A DNA stretch of 7,238 nucleotides. Source: Armatimonadota bacterium. GTDB taxonomy: Bacteria > Armatimonadota > SYMT01. A program made the position numbers and the translations under genes. Positions 1-5,887 of the stretch are shown one piece after another. Location: positions 1 to 7,238 of the forward strand of contig JAJFMS010000156.1 in NCBI GenBank assembly GCA_020696885.1. Reading direction: 5' to 3'. The notes beneath the pieces were generated by a model. It was given only the letters and a program-made list of their open reading frames with translations. It did not search any database and was not told where the DNA came from. Position 1 is the first letter of the stretch. The number at the start of each line of letters is the position of its first letter.

Positions 1-1
1 G

Positions 2-58
2 AACGGGACCATCTACATTCAGACCCCAACGCACCTGTACGCCGTCGCCAATAAGTAA
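2..58 (+). CDS. C-terminal end of a PQQ-like beta-propeller protein (partial)
   Basis: Only the last 18 codons and the TAA stop lie in the window; the 5' part is off the left edge. The reading NGTIYIQTPTHLYAVANK matches the C-termini of the two complete propeller proteins downstream (GGVMYVRTESHLISFGGKK and NGELFIRTYGHLWCVGAPK). All three share a small-residue/G turn, a beta strand ending in [R/Q]T, then HL and a final strand. That pattern is the last half-blade of a PQQ-like/BamB-like propeller, so the upstream neighbour is very probably a third secreted propeller of the same family. The reading frame is chosen from this similarity, because no start is visible. The full protein's function cannot be judged. 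Confidence 0.75.
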   Translation, partial: NGTIYIQTPTHLYAVANK

Positions 59-102
59 CGAAGCACCGCGGGCGGCCCGATGTCGCTCTGTCTGCGGAAC
101 CT

Positions 103-131
103 GGGTCCGGAGCGTTCTGCGCTCCGGACCC
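103..131 (+). terminator. Strong hairpin after the upstream propeller gene
   Basis: A perfect 12-bp GC-rich inverted repeat (GGGTCCGGAGCG at 103-114, its complement at 120-131) closes a 5-base loop, TTCTG. It begins 44 bases after the stop of the preceding gene and ends 66 bases before the next start. No T-run follows the stem, so it is not a textbook intrinsic terminator; it may act as a terminator, as an mRNA 3' stabiliser, or be a repeat. The stem is seen directly and the role is inferred. Confidence 0.5.
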
Positions 132-197
132 GAACCCCGTACGGCTGGGCCGGCCGCCACCGGTTCGCAAGACCGCTAACGAAAGAAAACGCACGTC

Positions 198-1286
198 ATG
201 TCAGATCAAGATACGGCCGCGGAGAGCGCGGTACAGGCCGCACGGGAAAAGCTGGACGCGCATGTCCGTGAGATCATCCAGTGGCACTTCTCGCCGGAGA
301 CCGGCAGCCCGTTCTGGCTGAAGTGGGCGAAGGACAGTGGGATGGACCCGATCCGGGAGGTCCAGACCTTCGCGGACATGGTCAAGTTCCCACACTTCCA
401 GGACGAGTGGCTCCGAGATCTGCCCAACGAAGTCTGGGTTCCCAAGCAGTACCAGGGGCGCCCGTTCTACATCTTCGAGACCGGCGGCACCACCGGCATG
501 CCGAAGCAGCGGATCGGCTGGGAAGATCACTTCCGGGATTACGAAGAGTTCTCGGAAACCCTGGACGACGCGGCGTTCCCGCGCGGCGGCAACTGGCTGA
601 TGCTGGGTCCCACCGGCCCGCGCCGCCTGCGCCTGTGCATCGAGCACCTCGCCCACGTGCGCGGCGGTAGCTGCTACCACGTGGACCTGGACCCGCGCTG
701 GGTGAAGCGGCAGATCGCGGACCGGGACATCGCCGGCGCCAACAAGTACAAAGACCACGTAGCGGAGCAGGGCGCCACCATCCTGAAGGGCCGAAAGATC
801 TCCTGCCTTTTCACCACCCCCAAGCTGCTCGAGGCGCTGGACGAGAAGGTCAACGTGCCGGATGCGGGCGTGAAGGGTGTGTTCTGCGGCGGCACCTCCA
901 TGACCCCGCAGAACGTGCGCTTCCTGGTGGAAGAAGTGCTGGACAACCGGGTCCGCTTCGTGCCGACCTACGGCAATACGCTCATGGGCCTGGCCTGCAG
1001 CAAGCCGCTCACGGCTGCGGACAACTTCAGCATCACCTACTACGCGCCGCAGCCGCGCGCCGTGCTCCGGATCGTCGATCCGAACGACACGCAGCAGACC
1101 GTGGACTACGGAAGCTGGGGCCGCGTGGAGCTCACCACGCTCACCAAAGAGTTCTTCATCCCGCGCTTCCTGGAGCGAGACGAGGCGGAGCGCCGCCAGC
1201 CGTGGTCCCGCTTCCCGTGGGACGGCGTCGGCGACGTCCGCCCCTTCGGCGCGCTGGAGAAGAAGACGATCGAAGGCGTGTATTAG
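198..1286 (+). CDS. ANL-superfamily adenylating enzyme without C-terminal domain (EhpF/LuxE/phenylacetate-CoA ligase-like)
   Basis: A cytoplasmic protein of 362 residues that should activate a carboxylic acid with ATP to give an acyl-adenylate. The phosphate-binding loop is intact (ETGGTTGMPK, residues 94-103), as are an aromatic-G-x-T motif in the adenylate pocket (YGNTLMG, 258-264) and a GVGD motif near residue 343 whose Asp is the usual ribose ligand. Phenylacetate-CoA ligases have about 430 residues or more. This protein stops about 15 residues after the ribose-binding motif, so the mobile C-terminal domain, with its catalytic lysine and CoA tunnel, is missing. Known relatives with this build are EhpF (an atypical 41-kDa ANL enzyme of D-alanylgriseoluteic acid synthesis) and the acyl-protein synthetase LuxE. 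The ATG at 198 is the chosen start; the only upstream purine stretch, GAAAGAAAA, is a weak ribosome site. The ALDH-like and alcohol dehydrogenase genes downstream fit a reductive use of the acyl-AMP. Family assignment is firm; the substrate is unknown. Confidence 0.85.
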   Translation: MSDQDTAAESAVQAAREKLDAHVREIIQWHFSPETGSPFWLKWAKDSGMDPIREVQTFADMVKFPHFQDEWLRDLPNEVWVPKQYQGRPFYIFETGGTTGMPKQRIGWEDHFRDYEEFSETLDDAAFPRGGNWLMLGPTGPRRLRLCIEHLAHVRGGSCYHVDLDPRWVKRQIADRDIAGANKYKDHVAEQGATILKGRKISCLFTTPKLLEALDEKVNVPDAGVKGVFCGGTSMTPQNVRFLVEEVLDNRVRFVPTYGNTLMGLACSKPLTAADNFSITYYAPQPRAVLRIVDPNDTQQTVDYGSWGRVELTTLTKEFFIPRFLERDEAERRQPWSRFPWDGVGDVRPFGALEKKTIEGVY

Positions 1287-1340
1287 CGCCGACCCTTGCG
1301 CGATCGAGGCACGTCCGGGGCGGTGATCCGCCATTGCAGG

Positions 1341-1430
1341 GTGTTGGAGTAATGGAGTAGGGGAGTAATGCTGATCGCCCGTACGGGCACCAGTACCCAA
1401 CACTCCCTGACTCCAACACTCCACTACTCC
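1341..1430. repeat. Intergenic inverted repeat built of GGAGT/ACTCC units
   Basis: Between the adenylating enzyme and propeller 1, a purine-rich run of GGAGT units (1341-1369) is mirrored by a run of ACTCC units (1402-1430). GTGTTGGAGT at 1341-1350 is exactly complementary to 1410-1419. Pairing continues imperfectly inward, and a perfect 12-bp palindrome (GCCCGTACGGGC, 1377-1388) lies between the arms. The right arm runs straight into an ATG at 1431 that is in frame with the next gene, though not its preferred start. It looks like a dispersed intergenic repeat or a foldback RNA element. Its function is unknown. Confidence 0.6.
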
Positions 1431-1448
1431 ATGTCTCCACCTCTGACG

Positions 1449-1455
1449 GGAGGAA
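1449..1455 (+). promoter_or_regulatory. Ribosome binding site fixing the GTG start of propeller 1
   Basis: GGAGGAA lies 5 bases ahead of the GTG at 1461. It is the best Shine-Dalgarno match in this window. It favours this GTG over the in-frame ATGs at 1368 and 1431, which lie inside the intergenic repeat and would put about 10 to 31 extra residues before a normal signal peptide. Confidence 0.8.
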
Positions 1456-1460
1456 TCGAA

Positions 1461-2714
1461 GTGTCAGCAACGAGCATCCGGTATCTCACCATCGCGGCCG
1501 TTGCGTCCAGCATCGGGCTTGCCTCCGGCGCGCGAGCCCAGGAATGGACGCGCTTCCGCGGACCGAACGGCACCGGTGTCAGCACCGCCACCACGGTTCC
1601 GGTGGAGTACACCGCAGCGAACCGCAACTGGCGGATCGACCTGCCTGGCACCGGGCACTCCTCGCCGGTGATCTGGGGGGACAAGATCTTCGTCACCAGC
1701 GCGGAAGAGGAAGCCGGCAAGCGGCACCTGGTCTGCGTGCGGGCCGGGGACGGCAAGGTCCTCTGGAAGCGTACCTACGATTTCTCGAAGTACCCGCACC
1801 ACAAGCTGAACAGCTCGGCGTCGTCCACTCCCTCGGTGGATAAGGACCGCGTCTACATCACCTGGTGCTCACCGGATGGGCTCACCCTCTACGCGGTGGA
1901 CCACGCCGGGAAGGACGTCTGGAATCGCGACCTCGGCAAGTGGGACGGCCAGCACGGCGGCGGCTGCTCCCCCGTGATCGTGGACGACCTGGTGGTGATG
2001 CGCAGCGACAGCGACGAGATGGGCCCGGAGTGCTTCGTGGTCGGCATGGACGCGAAGACCGGCCAGGTGCGCTGGAAGACCCCGCGCACCGGCAAGACCG
2101 CCTCGTATTCCACCCCGGTGCTCTACCAGCCGAAGGATGGCCCGGCGCAGCTCGTGCTAACCAGCAACGCGCACGGCGTTACCAGCCTGGATCCCAAGAC
2201 CGGTAAGGTCGTCTGGGAGCTACCAGGCCTTTTCCAGCAGCGGTGCGTGAGCGGCCCGGTCATCGCTAACGGCCTGATCTTCGGCACCGCCGGCGACGGC
2301 GGCGGCCGGCGCCAGGCCGTAGCCGTGCGCCCCGCGGGCAAGGGCGTCACCCCGGAAGTCGCCTACCAGGTGACCCGCGTAGCCCCCTACGTGCCGACCC
2401 CGATCGTCCTCGGCGACCGCATGTACCTCTGGGGCGACGCTGGGATCGTGTCATGCATCAAAGCCGGGACGGGCGAGCAGGTCTGGAGCGAGCGCGTAGG
2501 CGGCAACTTCTACAGCTCGCCGGTCTGCGTCAACGGAAAGATCTACGGCGTCAGCGCCAGCGGCGAGCTGGTGGTGGTGGACGCGTCCGATCAGTTCAAG
2601 ATCATCGCCCGCAGCAACCTGGAAGAGGCCTCCCACGCCACGCCCGCCGTCTCCGGCGGCGTGATGTACGTTCGTACTGAAAGCCATCTCATCTCCTTCG
2701 GCGGCAAGAAGTAG
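1461..2714 (+). CDS. Secreted PQQ-like (BamB-like) beta-propeller protein 1
   Basis: Starting from GTG, the product has 417 residues. The first 26 form a Sec signal peptide: a short N-region with R7, a hydrophobic stretch (LTIAAVASSIGLA), and a likely cut after A-R-A at 24-26. The mature protein opens with EWTRFRGPNGTG (28-39), the entry motif common in planctomycete PQQ-like proteins. Propeller blades follow, marked by G-K/Q-x-x-W turns at about 98-102 (GKVLW), 150-154 (GKDVW), 201-205 (GQVRW), 248-252 (GKVVW) and 338-342 (GEQVW). No second domain and no lipobox cysteine are seen. Such proteins are usually annotated as PQQ-binding-like, but the blade motif alone does not show that PQQ is bound or that the protein is a dehydrogenase; a scaffold or binding role in the periplasm or envelope is equally possible. 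It sits between the two enzymes of the presumed acid-reducing pathway, with 174 and 209 bases of gap on either side. Confidence 0.85.
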   Translation: MSATSIRYLTIAAVASSIGLASGARAQEWTRFRGPNGTGVSTATTVPVEYTAANRNWRIDLPGTGHSSPVIWGDKIFVTSAEEEAGKRHLVCVRAGDGKVLWKRTYDFSKYPHHKLNSSASSTPSVDKDRVYITWCSPDGLTLYAVDHAGKDVWNRDLGKWDGQHGGGCSPVIVDDLVVMRSDSDEMGPECFVVGMDAKTGQVRWKTPRTGKTASYSTPVLYQPKDGPAQLVLTSNAHGVTSLDPKTGKVVWELPGLFQQRCVSGPVIANGLIFGTAGDGGGRRQAVAVRPAGKGVTPEVAYQVTRVAPYVPTPIVLGDRMYLWGDAGIVSCIKAGTGEQVWSERVGGNFYSSPVCVNGKIYGVSASGELVVVDASDQFKIIARSNLEEASHATPAVSGGVMYVRTESHLISFGGKK

Positions 2715-2716
2715 TA

Positions 2717-2876
2717 GACCCCACCCCGCCCTTCGGGCACCCCTCCCCATCTTTGATGGAGAGGGGCCTGGAACTAGGGGATGGCGTGTTTTGGCCAAGC
2801 AATCTCCACCCATCGTGCTCGGCCCCTCTCTATCCGGCACGGATGGGGAGGGGTGCCCGAAGGGCGGGGTGGGGTC
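2717..2876. repeat. 160-bp palindromic element with perfect 34-bp terminal inverted repeats
   Basis: Bases 2717-2750 are the exact reverse complement of 2843-2876 (34 of 34). Pairing resumes further in, where GAGAGGGGCC (2759-2768) matches GGCCCCTCTC (2821-2830). The middle (about 2769-2820) is not obviously coding. Each arm also carries its own mini-palindrome, GCCCTTCGGGC or its complement. It starts 2 bases after the stop of propeller 1 and ends 47 bases before the aldehyde dehydrogenase start. No transposase and no clear target-site duplication are seen. The structure fits a MITE-like or REP/BIME-like intergenic repeat; transcribed, it would form a very long hairpin that could end or attenuate the message. 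Confidence 0.8.
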
Positions 2877-2881
2877 CCTCC

Positions 2882-2923
2882 GAACACCGAACACCGAACA
2901 CCGAGCACCGAACACCCAACACC
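2882..2923 (+). repeat. Six tandem 7-bp repeats (GAACACC) abutting a start codon
   Basis: Three exact GAACACC units are followed by GAGCACC, GAACACC and CAACACC, 42 bases in all, ending on the base before ATG 2924. No Shine-Dalgarno sequence is present, so the repeat occupies the place of the ribosome binding site. The frame stays open back through the repeats and the palindromic element to an ATG at 2753. A gene caller could therefore wrongly add 57 low-complexity residues to the next protein. Confidence 0.85.
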
Positions 2924-4345
2924 ATGACCGTCCCCCACATCCCCGTCCTGCGCGGCGGGCGTCCGTATGAGAGCCTGGAGAAGGCCGAGATCAAGAGCGT
3001 CCGCACCGGCGAGCCGGTGGCGGTAATCAGCCAGTGCAACGCGGGGATGGTCCGCCGGGACCTGCGCCGCCAGAACCGCGACGCGCTGAAGGCGCTCACC
3101 GTGAGCCAGCTCCTGCAGATCAGCCGGGAAGCCGGGAAGCTCTTCATGGGCGGCGACCTCCCGCTCGGCGACGGGGCTACGCAGAGCCCGGAGCAGTACA
3201 TCGACTCCCTGTCCCACACCAGCGGGCTGCCGTTCGCGCTGATCCGCCGGAACATGGCCAAGATCAACCAGGTGTTCACGGAGATGGGCACCATCATCGC
3301 GGGGCTCACCCGGGGGATGGACCCGTCCGTGATCGATCGCGGCTTTGGCGAGCAGGCCGGCGTGCCGGTGAGCTACTTCGCCGCCACCAACTCCCTCGGC
3401 GTGGTGCTGCCCAGCAACTCCCCGGGCGTGAACTCGCTCTGGATGCCGGCCATCGCGATGAAGGTGCCGGTGGTCCTGAAGCCGGGCCGCGAGGAGCCGT
3501 GGACCCCGTTCCGGATCATCCAGGCGTTCATCGCCGCCGGCTGCCCGCCCGAGGCGTTCAGCTTCTACCCCACGGACCACGAAGGCAGCGGCGCCGTGAT
3601 GGAGAGCTGCGGCCGCGCGCTGATCTTTGGGGACGTCAGCACCGTGGAGCGGTACGCCGGCAACCCGGCCGTCTCCGTACATGGTCCGGGCTGGAGCAAG
3701 ATCATCATCGGCGAGGACGAGATCGAGAACTGGCCGCAGTACGTGGACCTCATCGCCAGCTCCATCGCGGACAACGGCGGGCGGAGCTGCGTGAACGCCT
3801 CTGCCGTCCTCGTGCCCCGCTACGCCGACGAGATCGCCGATGCCGTGGCCCGCAAGCTTGCCGAGATCCAGCCCTGCTCCGCCGCGGATGAGCGCGCCGT
3901 GCTCTCCGGCTTCGCGAACCCGAAGATGGCCGAGTACATCGACTCCACGCTGGAGCAGGACCTGGCCGTGCCGGGCGTCGAGGACGTCACCGCCCGCTAC
4001 CGGACCGGGCCGCGCAAAGTGGAGCTGGATGGCTGCACCTTCCTCCACCCCACGCTGGTGCGGTGTGACTCCTGGGACCACCCGCTCGCCAACCGCGAGT
4101 TCCTGTTCCCGTACGCCAGCGTGGTGGAGATGCCGCAGAACAAGATGCTGGAAGTGATGGGCTCCTCGCTGGTGGTCAGCGGGATCACCAAAGACCCCAA
4201 GTTCACGGAGCAACTCATCGAGTCGCCGAACATCGACCGCCTGAACCTCGGCCCACTGCCGACCACCCGCGTGCAGTGGGATCAGCCGCACGAGGGCAAC
4301 CTGTTCGAATTCCTCTACCGACGCCGTGCTATTCAGCGCGCGTAG
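2924..4345 (+). CDS. Aldehyde dehydrogenase-fold enzyme, probably a reductive acyl (LuxC-like/acylating) type
   Basis: The product has 473 residues from ATG 2924. The ALDH-fold landmarks appear in order: PSNSPGVN (163-170) in place of the usual PWNxP, a cofactor-loop VLKPGREEPWTP with K186, the active-site segment NGGRSCVN with the presumed nucleophile C289, and EFLFPYASV (392-400) in place of the EEIFGPV signature. Where ordinary aldehyde oxidisers have E-L-G-G with the general-base Glu, this protein reads VHGPGWSKIII (252-262). Loss of that Glu is known in acylating ALDHs and related acyl reductases, which pass an acyl group through the cysteine thioester. With the adenylating enzyme lacking a CoA domain two genes upstream and an alcohol dehydrogenase two genes downstream, the likely job is reduction of an activated acid to an aldehyde with NAD(P)H. 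Its length is close to LuxC. The start is set by the repeats that end at 2923; no ribosome site is visible. The fold is certain; direction of reaction and substrate are inferred. Confidence 0.85.
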   Translation: MTVPHIPVLRGGRPYESLEKAEIKSVRTGEPVAVISQCNAGMVRRDLRRQNRDALKALTVSQLLQISREAGKLFMGGDLPLGDGATQSPEQYIDSLSHTSGLPFALIRRNMAKINQVFTEMGTIIAGLTRGMDPSVIDRGFGEQAGVPVSYFAATNSLGVVLPSNSPGVNSLWMPAIAMKVPVVLKPGREEPWTPFRIIQAFIAAGCPPEAFSFYPTDHEGSGAVMESCGRALIFGDVSTVERYAGNPAVSVHGPGWSKIIIGEDEIENWPQYVDLIASSIADNGGRSCVNASAVLVPRYADEIADAVARKLAEIQPCSAADERAVLSGFANPKMAEYIDSTLEQDLAVPGVEDVTARYRTGPRKVELDGCTFLHPTLVRCDSWDHPLANREFLFPYASVVEMPQNKMLEVMGSSLVVSGITKDPKFTEQLIESPNIDRLNLGPLPTTRVQWDQPHEGNLFEFLYRRRAIQRA

Positions 4346-4359
4346 AAGAGGCTAGTAAT

Positions 4360-4389
4360 GGGCCGGTGTCCCTGTAGGGGCATCGGCCC
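4360..4389 (+). terminator. Terminator-like hairpin after the aldehyde dehydrogenase gene
   Basis: A 13-bp stem (4360-4372 with 4377-4389, including two G-U pairs) closes the 4-base loop TGTA, 14 bases after the stop codon. Only GTTTG follows, not a full T-run, so termination may be partial. If it works, propeller 2 and the alcohol dehydrogenase would need their own promoter or depend on read-through. The stem is seen directly and the role is inferred. Confidence 0.55.
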
Positions 4390-4440
4390 CGTTTGCTGTC
4401 GGGCAGTGCTTCACTTCTACATTCCGAAAGTAGGTAATCC

Positions 4441-5859
4441 GTGTGGCCCTTTAGCCTGGGATCGGCCCGTGGAAAAACCGAAACCCGGCGCAGACACGGC
4501 TCTGCACGCGCTGGCTGTGCTACCCCAGCCAGGGCAACCGGTGCCGGTGCCTCTGCCAACTATTCTCCAGCGCATGCGCTCGGGGTCTCCCCCTTTCCTT
4601 CCCTTCGTGTCCTTCGTGTAAGTCTTGTTCTCGCCGCCACGGTTGCGGTCACCGCTCGGGCTGAGAACTGGCCGCAGTGGCGCGGGCCGCTCGGTACCGG
4701 TCACTCCTCCGAGAAGAACCTGCCGGTCGAGTGGTCCGCGGAGACCGGCAAGAACATCCGCTGGAAAGTGGCGCTCCCCGGCCCCGGAATGTCTAGCCCG
4801 ATCGTCTGGGGGGACCGGGTGTTCCTCACGCAGGCTCTGGACCGTGACGGGCGCCAGCGGGCGGTGCTCTGCTTCTCCCGGAAAGACGGGAAGCAGCTCT
4901 GGCAGAAGTCCGTGGAGTATGCGGAGAAAGAAAGCACCTACGCCGGCGAGCCGCACTACTGCTCCGCCTCCCCGACCACGGACGGCGAGCGGGTGGTGGC
5001 GTCGTTTGGCTCTGCGGGGGTCGTCTGCTACGACATGGAGGGTAAGCGGCTCTGGCAGCGTGACCTGGGCAAGTGCGAGCAGATCTGGGGCAACGCGGCT
5101 TCCCCCGTGATCTACGGCGACCTGGTAATCCAGAACTTCGGCCCAGGCGAGCGCACCTTCCTGACCGCGCTGAACAAGAAGACCGGGAAAGATGTCTGGA
5201 AGGTCGAGATCCCGGGCGGCAAGTACGGCACCGGACAGCCGGAGTGGACCGGTTCCTGGAGCACCCCGGTGATTACTCAGGTGGCCGGAAAGGACCAGTT
5301 GCTCCTCTCCTGGCCGGATGCCCTCCGGGCCTACGACCCCAGATCCGGCCGGGAGTTGTGGTCCTGCCGCGGTCTGGGTAAGCTCGTCTACAGCTCCCCG
5401 CTCGTGGGGACGGAGGCAATCGTGGCGATGTCCGGTTTCGGCGGGCCATCGCTCGCAGTGCGGACCGGTGGGAACGGCGATGTGACGGATACGCACCGGC
5501 TGTGGCAGAACCCGACGCGGCAGCCGCAGCGGGTCGGCTCGGGGGTGGTGGTCGGTGACCACATCTACATCCTGAACGCCACCGGCGTGGCGCAGTGTCT
5601 GGACCTGAAGACCGGACAGGAAGTCTGGAGCGAGCGGGCCGGAACTACCGGTGCCTGGGGGAGTATGGTGCACGCGGCCGGCCGGCTCTATGCCACGAAT
5701 CAGCAAGGTCAGACCGTGGTGCTGGCGGCAAAGCCGACGTTCGAGCTCCTCGCGACCAACCCGCTCGGGGAGCGCTCTCAATCTTCGCCGGCGTTCTCGA
5801 ACGGCGAGCTTTTCATCCGGACGTACGGACATCTCTGGTGTGTGGGCGCCCCAAAGTAG
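4441..5859 (+). CDS. Secreted PQQ-like (BamB-like) beta-propeller protein 2, start uncertain
   Basis: The frame opens just after a stop at 4435-4437, and GTG 4441 (472 residues, weak AGGT 5 bases upstream) is the only usual start codon before the conserved part. Residues 1 to about 54 are Ala/Arg-rich and unlike a secreted protein's N-terminus. Residues 55-74 (LRVLRVSLVLAATVAVTARA) look like a signal peptide with a cut after A-R-A. The mature part starts ENWPQWRGPLGTG (75-87), the same entry motif as propeller 1. Blade turns include GKQLW (150-154), GKRLW (201-205), GKDVW (249-253), GRELW (303-307) and GQEVW (392-396). The C-terminus, ELFIRTYGHLWCVGAPK, matches the other two propellers here. 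It is probably exported to the periplasm or envelope; PQQ binding and catalysis are not shown. The stop lies only 28 bases before the alcohol dehydrogenase start, so those two genes are likely co-transcribed. The body of the gene is firm; the first 54 residues are doubtful. Confidence 0.8.
   Translation: MWPFSLGSARGKTETRRRHGSARAGCATPARATGAGASANYSPAHALGVSPFPSLRVLRVSLVLAATVAVTARAENWPQWRGPLGTGHSSEKNLPVEWSAETGKNIRWKVALPGPGMSSPIVWGDRVFLTQALDRDGRQRAVLCFSRKDGKQLWQKSVEYAEKESTYAGEPHYCSASPTTDGERVVASFGSAGVVCYDMEGKRLWQRDLGKCEQIWGNAASPVIYGDLVIQNFGPGERTFLTALNKKTGKDVWKVEIPGGKYGTGQPEWTGSWSTPVITQVAGKDQLLLSWPDALRAYDPRSGRELWSCRGLGKLVYSSPLVGTEAIVAMSGFGGPSLAVRTGGNGDVTDTHRLWQNPTRQPQRVGSGVVVGDHIYILNATGVAQCLDLKTGQEVWSERAGTTGAWGSMVHAAGRLYATNQQGQTVVLAAKPTFELLATNPLGERSQSSPAFSNGELFIRTYGHLWCVGAPK
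4602..4619 (+). repeat. Tandem 9-bp direct repeat (CCTTCGTGT x2) at the signal-peptide region
   Basis: CCTTCGTGT occurs twice in a row at 4602-4610 and 4611-4619, preceded by a C/T-rich run (about 4587-4601). It codes for the LRVLRV part of the putative signal peptide of propeller 2. It resembles the other short iterations found just ahead of coding regions in this window, so the normal gene start may have been overwritten or frame-shifted here. Confidence 0.6.
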
Positions 5860-5887
5860 TGGTGGGAAAGGGAACGGTCAGCGGAAG

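Noticed and set aside
80..271. 63-codon + strand open frame upstream of the adenylating enzyme
   Set aside because: It crosses the hairpin at 103-131 and overlaps the real gene in another frame; Arg/Gly-rich composition and no ribosome site.
1319..1332. GGCGG-TGAT-CCGCC stem as terminator of the adenylating enzyme
   Set aside because: Only 5 bp with no T-run; common by chance in GC-rich sequence.
201..1424. 407-residue open frame on the minus strand opposite the adenylating enzyme
   Set aside because: Shadow frame; the sense strand has intact ANL motifs and this one has none.
2753..2923. 57-residue N-terminal extension of the ALDH-like protein
   Set aside because: It translates the palindromic element and the heptamer repeats (EHRTPNT iterations); the family-like sequence begins at ATG 2924.
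2717..2923. CRISPR array
   Set aside because: There are no direct repeats separated by unique spacers; the structure is one palindrome plus a gapless 7-bp tandem array, and no cas gene is present.
2774..4291. 505-residue open frame on the minus strand opposite the aldehyde dehydrogenase
   Set aside because: Shadow of the ALDH gene; composition is low-complexity and it includes the translated GAACACC repeats and palindromic element.
4417..5832. 471-residue open frame on the minus strand opposite propeller 2
   Set aside because: It is the complement of a gene with clear propeller motifs; long antisense frames are expected in GC-rich DNA, and its translation is Arg/Gly/Pro/His-rich with no recognisable domain.
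1461..5859. Reading the propeller proteins as true PQQ-dependent alcohol dehydrogenases working with the iron ADH
   Set aside because: Only blade-turn motifs are visible; I found no clear catalytic or disulfide signature of quinoprotein dehydrogenases and both proteins (about 390-400 mature residues) are much shorter than those enzymes, usually near 600.
5651..5887. 79-residue N-terminal extension of the alcohol dehydrogenase
   Set aside because: It lies out of frame within propeller 2 and would make the enzyme far longer than its family.
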